Shown piece by piece: positions 35,401-48,598 of a stretch of 64,000 bases of DNA. The notes beneath the pieces were generated by a model that worked only from the letters and a program-made list of their open reading frames with translations, did no database searches and was not told the DNA's origin. Both the position numbers and the translations under genes were made by a program. Positions within the stretch are counted from its first letter, which is position 1; every line of letters starts with the position of its first letter. The stretch is from the NCBI GenBank assembly GCA_958496175.1, contig OY292275.1:17980001-18044000 (forward strand), read 5' to 3'. The stretch comes from Sisyra terminalis (taxonomy: Eukaryota; Arthropoda; Insecta; Neuroptera; Sisyridae).

Positions 35401-38370
35401 TTTATATAACCACTAAAAATAAGGAAAAATTGCCAGTGATTATTTCTTCGTACGTTTCCGCCAATTAGAGTTTGACACAATTTATCACAAGTTTATCAAT
35501 CTCAGTTTTAGCATTATTGTAAAAAATTACTCCTTTATTTTTTAGGTTTTGCTTTTATTTCCATTAACAATTCCAAGTATATCAACATTTTTTTTTTTAT
35601 TGAATGGATAACTACTAGGCACTTGTAAATCTGAAAGTTACATTACATTTCAATGCATTTTTTTCAAATGATTTGAATAATTTAAACAATAAAAAAAAAA
35701 TCAGCTTTCATAAAAATGTATTTTCATATTTATTTTTTTTATTAATCATAACTTCTGTATGGGTTTAAGCTTGAATAATGATACATACATAGTGAACAGC
35801 CGATAAAATAATACAAAAAAATAAGCAAAATAATGTCTATTTAATTTGAAATCAATTTAATCAAGATAAAAAAGCTAGGCTTTAGCCACTGGAAAACTTT
35901 TTTTAAGAACATGTAAAAATGCAAAATTAACTAATTCTTGAAAGGTGTCCAAAATTTCAACCAATTTTCCTTTTGGTTTTCAACATGTATGAGATCAAAC
36001 TTAGGTTGGGGTCAAATTGATCCTACGCGATTAGTTAAGGTTTAAAAATGCAAATGGTCAGCTACCAATACTTCTGATGATAATAGAAAAATTGGCCTTC
36101 ACAATTAGTACCTACGTGCGAAAAACGTATTAGTTTACAAAAGGACGAAAGTTGCTTACTCTATAAAATCAAAAACAAATCAAAACAGTAAGCCTGATTA
36201 ATTTCCGATAGTTATACCACAAATGAAAAAAGGAAAACAAATTGGCAAAAAAAAAATTGACAAAAAAAAATCAAAACAATATGCCAGTTTTCAATTTTCC
36301 TAAAGGAAAATTAGAAGTTACGCCACTAATAGAAAAAAAATCAGTTCTTAAGTTTCACGGTAACTTAGTACCTATCATATCAAATTTCTTCTGGTCTATT
36401 AAGACTTTTTTCCAGTCTTTAAAACTAAAATTTCAAACAAAAACTCTTGAATTTATGTATTTGAATTTGTGCTATTATTGTAGTACTAAAGTCAACTTTA
36501 ATACTAAAGTATACCTTAACCAATCACATCATTCCGTTGGATGATCAATTGCATCGCCTTGATTCAATGCAATGAATCTTTTTTAATTATTCTTCTGTGA
36601 ATTTAGATCTAAGAAAATCAACCCTCATTCTCATAAGACAAAACTAGTTTTCAAGCAATTACTAGATAACTTATGTAAACTTTGAGTTAAAATCTCAAAC
36701 ATGAATTTCATCACAGAACCAATGTTCTACCTCTGAAATAAGCAAGTAAATGACACACATTAAAACTTCTTAATAACAGTCGAAATTATGTTCCGTTGGC
36801 AATTGGGTAACATTTTCGTATCATAACAATTTGTGTATACTTCATTAAACTCTTTTTTATTGCAAATTACACAAATGATCATGGGTAGAAATAACTATGC
36901 GATGATGAAATTCTGTTCCTCAATATGTTACTTCTTATATCACTAGTGAAAAAACGCATGGTGATAGATGTTGGAGAACTTTTGGGAATTATTTTTACTT
37001 TTTTTAAATATTGTATTTATACATTTGTCAGACAGATACAGTTGTAGATTTCACTAAATTTTAAAAAAATTAATTTAAAATATTTTTTTTAATGAATTTA
37101 AATTACTTTTTGTATATGCTTCCATTTTCACAAAGCAAATAAACTTTTACCAATGGATTTCCTATCCTTTACTCTTCAAATTGTATGTGTGAAACTTATC
37201 ATTTTGGTCATTAGAAAGTTATTATTCGGATATATAAATAAAACATCCCCCTTACAGAATATGATAAAATTATGCTAGCTCGTCCTATGTGAGAAATTTC
37301 ATTGAGCTCTAGAATAAACTTTACAAATCTAAAGTCAATAACTCCTTAACTTTGCTAGACAAATTAAACTAGCAGAATAGTTTGTCGGTTGTTCAAACAA
37401 CTATACATTAAATTTACACTAAAACTAATTTGGAGTTATTCTAGTTCAGATTTATTAGTTTAAAATTTAAATTTTATTCAAAAAATAATTTACTTTTGCT
37501 TTAATGGAAAAAAGCTTATAAATCTTTCTATTTAAAAAAGTTTTCACGATAACTACTAACTCATGTGTGCATAACTGTTAAAATATTGTTGTGTAAAAGA
37601 ATGTAGTTTGTTTTAAAAGTTTCCAGTTTATGTTATTGACATTCAACAGGTTTTTAAATTCTCTCGAAAACACGAAACTTAGTTGAAATTGTTCCAAACT
37701 GATAAATCGTCGACACCGTCACACTGTCGACAAATACCTATGTATTTTTTTCAACCAATTTTTTTATAAATGTAACACATTTCTTTTTCAACTTACTCTG
37801 AAAAGGTTTTCCTTGATGTTAAATTTATTTTTGGTTAAATTAAGAGATAGTGAAAGTTATTTGAATTGAATATTAGCCTAGTAAAAAACTGTTTTTTCTT
37901 TATATTTTCTGCACATTTTTAATTCGATTATCCTTTTTGAGCAAAGAAATTTAATATTTAAGTTGCCTTACTGATAAATTGAAGCTTTTTGGCATATTGC
38001 TTGTAGCCTGTGTCCTTAAGATCTCTAGTAGTTTACGTTATTTGCCTATATTCAATATTCGAAAGAAAAATGAAAAATTCCTGGTTGCCGATAAGAACAA
38101 AACAAGTTTTAGTGAAAATATTTTTTGCAGGAATACTTCTATAGATATTAAGATTCGCTCTATGATATTTTCTGCAGTCCTCAAATATCCTTTTATATTT
38201 TTCTTAAACATTCCAATATAGAACATCTAGAAATGTAAAATTGAATTCTTTACAATTTTTAAAAACTAAGCGACATATAAAGCAAACTTAACATTTAAAC
38301 AAAAATTAAATTTAAGATTCGCAACTTACTGAAGTGGAAAAAACAACTTTATTTTAGTAATATTTGTCGT
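32480..38370. other. AT-rich DNA, no gene seen
   Basis: No protein-like frame is recognised, and the 100-codon frame at 36242-36544 is Lys/Asn-rich low complexity. A weak candidate for a small inverted-repeat element lies at about 35267-35420 (CCCTTAAGGGGTTACATAG at the left, AGTGGTTATATAAATG on the other strand at the right). Confidence 0.45.
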
Positions 38371-38374
38371 TATA

Positions 38375-38960
38375 CATGCCGTGATCGAAGTACGGTAGCT
38401 TTGTCTTCCATATAGATATCATAAGAGTTCTTGTGGTAAGTCTCGTTAGTGCTTCTTCATTTTGCACGTGATCCCACCAAGCTATCTATCTTCAGGATTC
38501 AACTTTTTACCCACATTTCAAATGTGGTAATTTTATCTTCCATTCTCCTGGTAAGAGATCATCTTTCCATTCCGTATAAGAGAATAAGAAACACATAGCA
38601 CTAGACCATTTTTAGCCGTGTTCTAGGGATATAGTTCGATTCACAAAGATTTTTTTTCATCTTTGTGAAGATTTCTATGGCTTGCACAATGTGGCTGTGT
38701 ATTTCCTGTTCTATAACACACTTCTCCCTGGTAAGACATTCGAGGTATTTGAAGTGCTCTTTCTTCTGGCTCTTCGTTAAGGTTTAAACATGAGGGGGTT
38801 CTTAGATATTACCATTAACTTGGTTAATGGTAACCAACTTCTTTTTATTTGTTTTTATGTCGTACTAAAAGCTTTGACGCGATGAGGACTGTGTCATCTC
38901 CATAATCAATCCTCCGCAATAGTATCAAGAAGAAGGACGAATTAAATCTAATAATTTTGA
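38375..38960 (-). pseudogene. RTE-like LINE reverse transcriptase, C-terminal half
   Basis: On the minus strand the polymerase box YGDD (38904-38893) sits in IDYGDDTVLIASKLLVRHKN. Downstream are FKYLECLTREKCVIEQEI, then a VQAIEIFTKMKK block, then a KCYV-like / LLYGMER stretch and FEMWVKS, corresponding to the family's KYLG, RI.QA..AF, CY..S.LLYG.E.W and FE.W.YRR.LKI blocks. These blocks are typical of RTE-type endonuclease-reverse transcriptases common in insects; I hedge between RTE and a close clade. Reading requires several frame changes and crosses stops, so it is a decayed fragment. The endonuclease and the first RT domains are absent. Confidence 0.85.
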
Positions 38961-38989
38961 CCCTAAAAATGAACAACTCTATGAAAAAA

Positions 38990-41857
38990 AACTCTGCTGT
39001 ATAACTTCCTGCGTAAGTTACTTTTATTTTATGTTTATGTGTATATAAAAGATTAAATAAAAGCCAGAAAGTACATCTCGTAAATTATTCAATCGTAATT
39101 GTTTTCATTCCACATTCCCTTCTTCTTTTCTAAGTATTAGTCGTGCTTAGATTTATGCAGGCGCAAATCGTGCCCAAGATAATCTCAAATTGATTTGCTA
39201 AACAATATTATAACAGTTTATGCTTAGAATTTGAGATCAAAGAGAATAAACTGTAGTATATGAGAAGCTTTATACGAACAGAGTGTATATTATCCTTGTA
39301 TAATATTTTATATCCTTATATAATAATCATTATAAAATAATGATTAAAGAAAAAAATCAAAGGTATTAGTCAACTGAAAAGCACTAAAATTTCAGATTTA
39401 TAATAATTTAACAAAATGGTAGGAAAATACATTAAGTAAGAATGTATTAATATAGTGGTGATTTTTAAAATCAATGATGGAAGAAAAGGTAGTCAAGAGT
39501 CGGAAATAAAGAACAATTTTGATAATGTTTTTGAATATAATTTTTATAAGTTTGTTTTAATTTGTTTATGAACAAATGGTACAATAAATAATCTTGTAAA
39601 ATCAACATTTGAATTTTTTCACACATTGGAATATTTGTAAATATTTTTTCATCATTTGATACTAAAAATATTCATTGCAAAAAAATAACATAATGCCACC
39701 TTTTGTTAAAATATTTGATCAGAATTATGAGTTTGAATAAATCATAATAAATTTGAGCGGTAGAATTTTATTTGAAAAAAAAAATGTTTGCCTCAGCATC
39801 TTTATAACAAATATTTTACGAGGACAAAGGATATGTAAAGAAATGAGTTCAAATAAGAAAATAGGAAAAATGGTCTCTTTTGCTGAAATAAATGATAACA
39901 TTCAAAGAAAATCTTAATTTTTATCATACTTCTTTTATTTGTTAGATTCAATTATATGAAAAAAATCTTAAATTTACTAAACCTATACTTTTGTACTTTC
40001 TATTTTATAAAGAGACAATGAGAAACAAAACCAAGTGCTTATTTTAATTAAATAGCTAAGTTTCATTTATAATTTTCCGTTATCCGACGTTTAGAGCTTT
40101 TCAGTTTTTAAATATAAATTTTCAAAAAATAATTAAACTATAGAAATCTTTGAGATGTGTTTTTAAAAGACGAAAGAGAGACAGGCAAAAGATACTATAC
40201 CGAAAAACTATTTCACTTTGGTATTCGAAAGTGACAACGACTCATAGTATCAGATGTTAAAAATCCAAACAATATGATTTACTTACAACCATTATACTTA
40301 CCATAGCATAGTTAGTATAATATGGATAGTAGTTTGTATGAAGTAGATGTTTAATGAAGTTATTATAAGGAGTAGCGGAAAATGATTTGGTTTTCTCAAT
40401 ATACAATTTTAGATTTGAAGTCAATGATATACTCAGTCTCAACAGTATCAACGTTTTGACATCTAGTGTGCAAATTTTTTTAACCAAATTAGTATAAATC
40501 AATCGATTACTAAAGAAAATTTCAAAAAAATTGCATTTTAAACATCACTTAAGCTTTTAATTTTTTTGCTACTAAGTAAATGCTTTAACGGTTGAAATAA
40601 ATAGAAATCCAATGTAGTAGCTTTGGACGATTATAGTGGATACGGCGATATCACCTCCTCCCCTTATTTATAAGTTTTTTCCAGGGCTTTTCTTCTGCAG
40701 AGGAGTCTTGCAATGACGTGTTACAGCTTAGCATTTTTTCTGTTAACAGTTTTTGGGTACTGTTGGGTATTTGATTCTGCGAGCAAGATTGGTTAGGTTT
40801 GTTAACTTAGATTAAATATTTTTTTTCCATTCTTCGTTGGTACCAGCTGAAGAACTAAAAATTATCGAACTTGAACTTAATAAACTTCATTGGCATTAAC
40901 GAACATCGAATGGACTCAGATAAAAATTAAAAATGTTTTTAGTAAGAAATTTGCGCCGCTACCCTGTGAAAATCGAAAAGCATACAATACCGAATTTATA
41001 TTACTTTGAGTTTTTGTTTTACCATTTCAATAAAAATTTTGGATTAAAAAATATTTTGCTATTTTTTATAAATTAATAAGTCACTCTTATCATAACATGC
41101 CTTTAGTCCACTTGGAAATAACTAATAAGCAGATAAATAGTAATTGAATGATTATAGGTTTAAAAACGAAATTACTTTCTGGTACACCTAATATATGCTG
41201 TATACATGAATAGTAAAATTTTTTTTTTCAGAACTTTTTCAATAATTCTTTAAGCACGTGATAAATCCAAAAATAGTCTTTAGTGCAATAAATTTGGAGG
41301 CCAAACCAAATAGAAGTTTTAACTTGATCATCAATAATTTTCCAAGGCCTAATAATCGTTCAGTGGTTAAAAGATATCGGTTTGGTTATTTGAAATTTCA
41401 ATGATAAAACGCTGAAAAATTAATTAAATTCAAAGAAAATAATTTTACTTCAATCCCTATTTTTTTTTACTTGTTGAAGTACGGATGTTCAGGGATTACA
41501 GCTGGATCATGTTATATTCATAAAGCATTAGTTTATATGCATTCATTTGCATTTTTAGTCCGTGCATGAAATAAATCCTAACTCATCGCTTTTTCTTCAA
41601 AAAAAATTGTCTGAATGTTGCATTTTAATATTTATAAGAAAATTAAAGGTTAGAAATGTTAAATTTATCGATAACAATAAAACAGTGCCATCACGACAGT
41701 GATCGTTGATCGTTGACAGTGATCACGATAGTTATCGTTGCAATTATTTCATGACGTTTTTTTTTATTTGTTTGCATATAAAGCACGATAATTGTTATAA
41801 TATTTTCACTTCACTTTTTCGTGATTTATTCCACCCTTCCACAGAGAGTTTCGTCAC
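38990..41857. other. AT-rich DNA, no gene seen
   Basis: No supported gene. A somewhat GC-richer patch at 40625-40860 has no frame I recognise. A small nested inverted repeat of GATCGTTGA/CAGTGATC words lies at 41695-41730. Confidence 0.45.
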
Positions 41858-41915
41858 CAGGATTGGCTTTAGGGTTTTGAGCGTTCCTAGCAAAACAAAA
41901 TTTGGCGCCCTTTCA
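41858..41915 (+). mobile_element. hAT-like terminus fragment
   Basis: Starts CAGGATTGGCTTTAGGGTTT, then GAGCGTTCCTAGCAAAAC and TTTGGCGCCC. This follows the pattern of the CAGGGCCGG-type termini with GGCGCCC subterminal words seen in many insect hAT MITEs. The Cys/Pro-poor interior and a CCCTCCCC..CCCTTCTCG patch near 42005-42040 may belong to the same element. No clear opposite terminus. Family call is inference. Confidence 0.35.
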
Positions 41916-42431
41916 TATAACAATATATAATTCGCTAAAAATTTAAAAAAATAGTAAAAATTTATATTTACTTTTGAAATTTTTAGACTCGGAAATTGCT
42001 CGGTTGGCCCTCCCCTTTATCCACTCCTGCCCTTCTCGATGGTATACCCACTGAAGATAGTACGGCAATTAATTTGAAGAGTAAATTATTTACTTTTTAT
42101 ATGACATGAGTTATATTTTTAAAATTGTAAGGCATTTTATCTATCTCCAGTCAACGTCAGTTCCTAATAGAGGAAATGAAAATAAGAAGATTGAAAAATT
42201 AATAGGGTTTCGAAACATAGCTAAACCAGGGATTAGTAACTTTACTGTGGATTAATTGAAACATTAAAGATAATTAAAGTTTATAAATGTCAAATAAATT
42301 AAAAAAAACAATTAAACAAAATTGTCGAAAAGCACTTAAGTTGACTTAAGTAATAAATATATTCAATTTGGTTTTTATTCAAAAGTGAACAACACGTCAC
42401 TTAAAAAATTATAATACTAGTTAAAACAATT

Positions 42432-42658
42432 GGCTCATGTGTACTTTAGCACACCCACAATCTGGCAATGTTGCAATTTCGACTTTGTTTTTAACTTAAT
42501 TCGCGATTAAATCGGTCCATAATGAAAATTTAGCCACAAAAGAGAGAATTATACCATATTAGAATTGAATTAACAAAAATATCGCGAATTAAATTAAAAA
42601 CAAAATCAAAAATGCAACTTTGCCAGATGGTGGGTTTGCTAAAGTACACTTGAGCCAA
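42432..42658 (+). mobile_element. Palindromic MITE family A, copy 2
   Basis: The left arm starts GGCTCATGTGTACTTTAGCA and the right arm, read on the other strand, GGCTCAAGTGTACTTTAGCA. The arms stay paired for about 75 bp through ATCTGGCAA.GTTGCA, TTTTGTTTTTAA and TTAATTCGCGAT. A short asymmetric centre holds TCCATAATGAAAATTTAGCC. ACAATT lies directly before the left arm (42426-42431) and again at 42659-42664, a possible target duplication. No coding capacity. The transcript of such an element would fold into one long hairpin. Confidence 0.88.
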
Positions 42659-42659
42659 A

Positions 42660-44184
42660 CAATTATTGAAATATGCCTCAGTTTAAATATAAATTACCAT
42701 ATTAAAAACCTTAATTAGATTTAAATCATATTGGTTGTGGTAAAATAATCAAGTACATGTGCAAAAATAAAACTTTGATATGCCATCAAAAAATTATCAC
42801 ACAGATGAAGTTACAGATATTAGTTGTTCAGTATATAAGGTATTACATTTGTATTATTTGTAGAATAAATGTTAAAGACACCAATCGTTGCCTACAAAAG
42901 TTTGTTAAGATACATTTATCGCAACATTTTTTTTTCAATGAATGTATCTGACATTGAATAATTGAGAAATAAAACAACTTATTAGTACGGCAAGCATTGA
43001 CCCTGATTACAGATGAATGAAATCGCCGACTATAATGTGATGATATTATTTTTGTTACTCCACTACCACACATATGAGCTTAAATGAGACCCACAAATCA
43101 GAAAATAATGCATTATAAATTTAGCTCATATCTTTTGTTTGTTGATGCATAAAACTAAAGGCAAACTTTGTTAGCACGAAAGCAACTGGTCTAGTGATCG
43201 CTAAACATTTGGCATGGGGCCAACAGAAGACTTAGCTGTCACCCTTGTGTGCTTTATCCAATAGTGTCGGAAAACGTTTGAGGAAAATATCTATCAAGAG
43301 ATACAAAACCCATGAAGTACAAATAGAAATACAATTTACTGGCCGTCACATGTGCACAATTTACTTTCGGACTATCGGGAACAATCAAAACTTTTACCAT
43401 TCATACATCACTGCCCACATTCATCCTTAATTTTCTCTTAATATTAATAAAGCTCGCCTCGCTATTTTGATAATCGATTATTTCGAAATTACTTACACGC
43501 CACACGATAAACTTTCAACCACTCACTCTTCAACGACAAATAGCTGGTTCACCTTTTTATTTTATTGCCGCTCCATGTGAATTGTTTCAATAATGTTTTA
43601 TGATACTTAAATTCCATGTAAGTGTGAAGAAAGTGTAAAAGTCGTTTCGTTTCAATTTTAAAAGACAGCAAGACAGCTATTACATTCGAATTGTACATCT
43701 GCGTTGCAGTTACGGCCAAGTCCGGTTACAAAATAATGAATTCATCCCCTTTTTAAAGTCCTGGGAATCGTATCTGACATTAGGATATTTATTAGTAGAT
43801 GAACCAGATTTATAGCAAACATTACTTAGAAATCCCGATATTTCTAAATGAGAAAGGAAAACGTAAACGAAAGAAAAAAGTTCAAATTCTTTCTGATTAA
43901 ACGTTTCGCCTTGCATTTAATTGTTCTTCAAAAAAGAGTAGAAAAAACGTAAGTATTTTTAATTTAAAACAAAAATGTTGAAGTTGGAAATAATGAAATA
44001 TTTCTTACAAGTTATTACCTGTTTAAATTCTTTATACTTGTTTGTCGTTCTTGGCAACAAATTTTGGAGGTGATTATTAACATACTTTCAGTATTCCAAT
44101 CAAGCTAAAAATTTGCACTTAGACTTGCACTACGTTACATTTACATTTATTAAAATTTCAGCTCAATTAAATTTTGTTTAACGG
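42660..44184. other. AT-rich DNA, no gene seen
   Basis: No supported gene. Frames of 61-76 codons overlap on both strands and show no family motif. Confidence 0.45.
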
Positions 44185-44407
44185 TATTTCCGTGGATCAG
44201 GAACGTCAACGTGGATCCGAATCATTATGGCCCAATTTATTCGCGAATTAAAGTAAATACAAAGTAAAAAATGCATCGTTTTTAGCATTTCTACAAGGAT
44301 CATGAGCTGGTGTTATTATATTTGCTAAGGATTATGAATTAATTTTTCCGAATAAATTGGACCATAACGGTTCTTATGCACGCTGAAGTGCCTGATTCAC
44401 GGGAATA
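44185..44407 (+). mobile_element. Palindromic MITE family B (shares core with A)
   Basis: The outer ends are GGTATTTCCGTGGATCAGG (44185) and, on the other strand, GGTATTCCCGTGAATCAGG. Arm pairing continues into ATTATGGCCCAATTTATTCG and its mate TTATGGTCCAATTTATTCG. The inner segment ATTATGG.CC.ATTTA.TCG, CGAATTAA, ACAAAGT and AAAATGCA also occurs in family A read in reverse. So the core is homologous while the outer 50 bp differ. TAAC flanks both sides directly (4-bp duplication or part of a TTAAC target). No coding capacity. Confidence 0.8.
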
Positions 44408-44409
44408 CC

Positions 44410-46370
44410 TAACTAACTCAAATGGCATTCTCTCATTTAGTAGTAAAACACTACTTATGAAAATTTCAATCATCTAGAAAACCACAAATGTTATAGACAG
44501 TTATTGAAAAAGGATTTAAATGAAAACTTTGTTTTCATAGATTATTTTTTTACCTTTTAATTTCCAAATTATTAAATGTTTTCAAAACACTTACTTGCAA
44601 TTTGAACTAGCAGCTATGACATTAATCTTAAATTATTCCGTTTAATGAATAACACTTTGGGAGTCTTCACCAAAAGAACTTCAGTTTGCAATGGTTATTT
44701 TGATTTCCTGACTTTACAATTTTAGAGATTTATAAACATCTTGAAACAATTTTTTAACTGTTGCATATTTGCAGTTCAACGTATTTAATACTCCTAAAAT
44801 AAAGTAAAGAACACCAAAAATAAATTAAAGAACATAATATGTGTAAATGTTAATACCTTTTAGTAAAAACCGCAATTTCGGTTTTTCCCAGAAGTGCCAC
44901 TCGAGATAATTGTATGGTGGTTTTATTTATTTTAAATTCGCTGAATCGAGAGACCCTGGCTTACACAATGCTAAATATAAACGTAATTTATATTTTTCAC
45001 TTAACAGTCATGATAGGTAATTTTGGCAGAATTTTAACTAAAATATAGTGAAAGCTAATAGTTCTAAGGGTAAGTTCTTTCATTTCTTGATAGAGAGACC
45101 TTAATATTAAATTAGATTTTTAATGGACCAAAATTTATTTGTAACATAAATTATGTACAGTTTTTTGCACATATCACTATTATTAAGTAAAAATATGCAT
45201 ATTTTCTCCATCCTCCGGATAACAGTTAATCTAAACAAAAAATGGCACCATCGAGATATGAAAATACCAGCCTTAAGTGTTGATAATTCTTTGCAAAACT
45301 AAAAAATCTTACCAACTATCAAAAGTTTGCAAAATAATATGAATGACGCCTGTGAAATGTTTTGCACATTTAAATCTTTCTCATTTTTTCCACTACAAAA
45401 ATAAATATCGTTTAAAGTTTTTTTTTTTGTGTAATTCAATAAATATTTTATTGACTATATTCAATTGACAGTAAATGAAAATTATTTAAAATGACCATCA
45501 GTAACACTTCTTTTATGTGAACTAACTATATTGAAACAATAAAACCATTTTATTGACAGCTTTTTAAAGGAATAAATTATTCAATTGTTTCATTGATTCC
45601 AATTTTCATCAAGCTTTTTGGCAACAATCCAATTCAATTGTATCCACTATCTAGAGCTTTTCTATTTAACGCTATATTCACAGAAATTAAATGGTTAACT
45701 AAATTGTTTCGAGTATACAATTTAATTTTAAAATTATAAAGACCGTGAAGTGTATTTCTATAGCTCTTGTCTTATTATATATTAACACCACATTCGAGTA
45801 AAATTAAAATATTACATTACTACTAGTGAATACTCTGTTAGCTTTATACAATTAATTAAGAATTTTGTCCTTTGTATAAAAACCGTGCTTTTAATTTTTT
45901 TTTTATTTTAATTTTCAAGCTATAATTTAATAATTACATTACAGTAAATGTTAAATTATAAAAATTGTATATCTAGCAGAAAAAAAACAATTTTTTTATT
46001 CAACTAACCGTTATTGTCTTTTACTTTGCGTTTTGAAATCAAATATCAAATATATATCAAATATTTTAAGAAAATATTTAATAACCAGATTTCGAAGCAA
46101 TTTTTGATGATATTAAATATTTTTTTATAAATGATTTTTTAAAAATGTTTAAATTAAAATTATATGTACAATTGAGAGAAAGGTAACCAGGTAAGTGTCA
46201 ACTGGCAAACTTTTGGTAAATCCAGGTAACATTTAATTAACGTAATTAGTAAACTTAATCAAATTTTTATTAAGTACCTTGCATATTAAACAAGGTTTAT
46301 TATTTACTTAATAATCAAAAAAAAAAAATGCAACTATAAAATAATAACTTCTACCAATATTTCAAAAATA
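44410..46370. other. AT-rich DNA, no gene seen
   Basis: No supported gene, RNA or mobile element. A and T homopolymers are common. Confidence 0.45.
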
Positions 46371-46373
46371 ACA

Positions 46374-46942
46374 TCATTCTACAAATGGCGCTCCGTCATC
46401 TGTTGATGATCCTTGGCTTTCCTGTGATTCTGAAATAATATTTTTGTGAAACTCGAATTTTGATGTTTCTGATATTGATATTAATATGTTCTTCAATTTG
46501 GCTTCCTTTAGCTTCTTTATTTTCTAAGTACAATGGGTAAGTTTCTGAGCTTGGATGAGAAGTCATGACATTGGATTTCCTCTTCATGAAGAAATCAACA
46601 GAACCAACGCCTGAAGCATTTTTGCTGATCATAAACTTTTCACCGTTCTTCGTAACAGAAGCAAAAGGCTTTTTTAAGAATTCATTATCAGTAAAAAGCT
46701 CAAATATTATGGTAAGTTTGGACTTACCTGGTTTTTACACCAACGTATGGTATAACAGGATTTTATTGGCCAACGATATTGCCTGTCCTACATTAATTTC
46801 CACAAAGGACAGTACTGATGTTACATTTGTGCTTGATTTTTGCACCAATAGAAAGAGTTATATTGTCTACAGTTAAAAATGCAATAAAATCAAAATTGAA
46901 AAATTTGGACTTACCTAGTTCTTGCACCAAGGCTCTTAATTG
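46374..46942 (-). pseudogene. Decayed protein-coding fragment, family unknown
   Basis: Three overlapping minus frames together read like one protein and stand out from the AT-rich background. The first (46942-46796) has LVQELGKSKFFNFDFIAFL and SIGAKIKHKCNIST. The second (46803-46396) has VEINVGQAISLANKILLY, EFLKKPFASVTKNGEKFMIS and SVDFFMKRKSNVMTSHPSSE. The third ends with ISESQESQGSSTDDGAPFVE and a stop at 46376-46374. The second frame is broken by one TAA at 46737-46735, and two frame changes join the parts. I do not recognise the family. The Ser/Glu-rich end looks like a natural protein C-terminus. CAG/GTAAGT at about 46726-46719 looks like a donor but lies inside continuing coding-like sequence. 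A processed or decayed host gene is the best reading. Confidence 0.5.
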
Positions 46943-46944
46943 TC

Positions 46945-48594
46945 AATATTTCTCTTATTGATATAGATAGATTAATTTTATATTAATTTATTAGATTTCA
47001 ATAAAAGGAAGGATTTAAAAAAATTCATGCAGAAAAGCTGCATAACCAAGCAAGATTTCGCAAATTTACGGAAATATTATGGAAGAAGGAGTGCTGGTAT
47101 ACCGAGTAGGGTATCGTTACAGGCAAAGGGTCTAAAACCTGAATTGAAAAAGAAAAAGATCTGTCAAAAAATGACGTTTTTCTTTACTACATATGTTACA
47201 ACGCTTCCTCAATATTCTTTGTAAAAAAAAGTAATTTTTATTTAAAGTCGAAAGAAAACGAATAAATAATCCCCAGAGGAAAACGTTTGTAAAAAGCTAA
47301 ACAAAAGCTTAGCTACTCAATGTAAACACAGACCTCCGCAAGTAGTAATAATACCTTACGATTAATGTTTTTGTTTCGCTGTATTTTGTATATAAATTAA
47401 GTAATTACATAATAAATAATTTATGGTTGCAACAAAAAAATCATATTCACAACGAAGGACTTGTTTTTTTATTAATTTAGTAAAACGGAATTATTTTTAT
47501 CAACAACACGAAAAGCCTTTGCCGTTTTGATAATCTAGGAAGTTAAAAGATATAAATTACAACTGAAATCAATCGCGTGCTAAGCGAATCTTTTCGTTTT
47601 AACATCACAAACTTTTTCAGGTTTTATAAAAAAATAAAATAAAAAATATAAGAAAAATTGAGCACGAAACAACTTCCTTGCAATCAATGAAGCCAACAAT
47701 CAAACAAATCCTACACAGACATTACCAAAGTGAACTACTTTTTGGAGAAAAAAACAACATAAAAAGTTGATTTTTTTTTTCTAACTCAAGTAACGGAAGT
47801 TGTTGAAACGGTTTTTGTTTATTTTTTCTGGGACAGGGTCTTCCGGTGTGCTTAAAGTTTATTTGAAATATTGCATCAAACATAAATACGAAAGTAATCT
47901 CTTATGATTTTCATATGGATTACGTTATATAACTTTGATGATACGAAATTAAAAACAAACTAAAAATAACGTCGAAAAAATATGTATTTGAGTTTATCAC
48001 TGTCATCTTACTTTTTTTGTAATTTTATTTTTTTGAAAAATTTTAATGCGGAAATTTCATCATGCTATGCAATGTGCTTAGATTTATCGAATAAATGGCT
48101 GTGCCATGTTTTATGCCGAATTTATTTCGAACTACTTTTCTTAAAAAATATATATCCACATAAATAAGCAAGACCGAATTCGTTCGAAACTATTCGTTTA
48201 ATACAAATTTGCATCTCTTTTTCCAATAATTTTGTTTTCATTTCCACTTGAAAGAAATAATATATAGTTCAAAGCAGAAAACTTATTATAAATTTATTAA
48301 TAAATTTTAGCAGTATCTAATCCAAAATATAACTTTTACGGGCATTTACTACGTAAACGTAAATAAGCATAATACCTTTATTGATTATCTACTTTCAAAT
48401 ACAATAGAAATGTTTTCATATACAAGTGGTTCTCAGCTTTAGTCGAATTGTGTCAATAGAAGAGCAAATCCAAAAACTTTTGATACAAAAATATTTTAAT
48501 GCTACTCCATATCTCTATTTAAAATTCATCCATTCATTACTCATCCAAAAATATCAAAGGTGCTTTACGTAATTCAGATTTCGTAAACTTTATG
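46945..48594. other. AT-rich DNA, no gene seen
   Basis: The 65-codon frame at 47027-47224 has a basic Lys/Arg-rich stretch but no motif I recognise. It sits just upstream of the 46.4-46.9 kb coding-like fragment, on the other strand. Nothing else is supported. Confidence 0.4.
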
Positions 48595-48598
48595 CGTA

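Noticed and set aside
35267..35425. Small inverted-repeat element with GGGGTTACATAG and AGTGGTTATATAA ends
   Set aside because: The two ends match too poorly by eye to claim an element. Mentioned only as a weak candidate.
36242..36544. 100-codon plus frame starting MAKKKLTKKNQNN
   Set aside because: The Lys/Asn-rich start comes from A-runs, and the rest shows no family resemblance. Treated as chance.
46712..46730. Perfect donor-like CAG/GTAAGT on the minus strand as a real splice site
   Set aside because: The coding-like frame continues through it, and a near-identical TAGGTAAGTCC string lies about 180 bp upstream within open frame too. Not adequate evidence for splicing.
46565..46876. 103-codon plus frame
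   Set aside because: It is the antisense shadow of the coding-like minus-strand fragment, whose frame has better residue composition and extends further.
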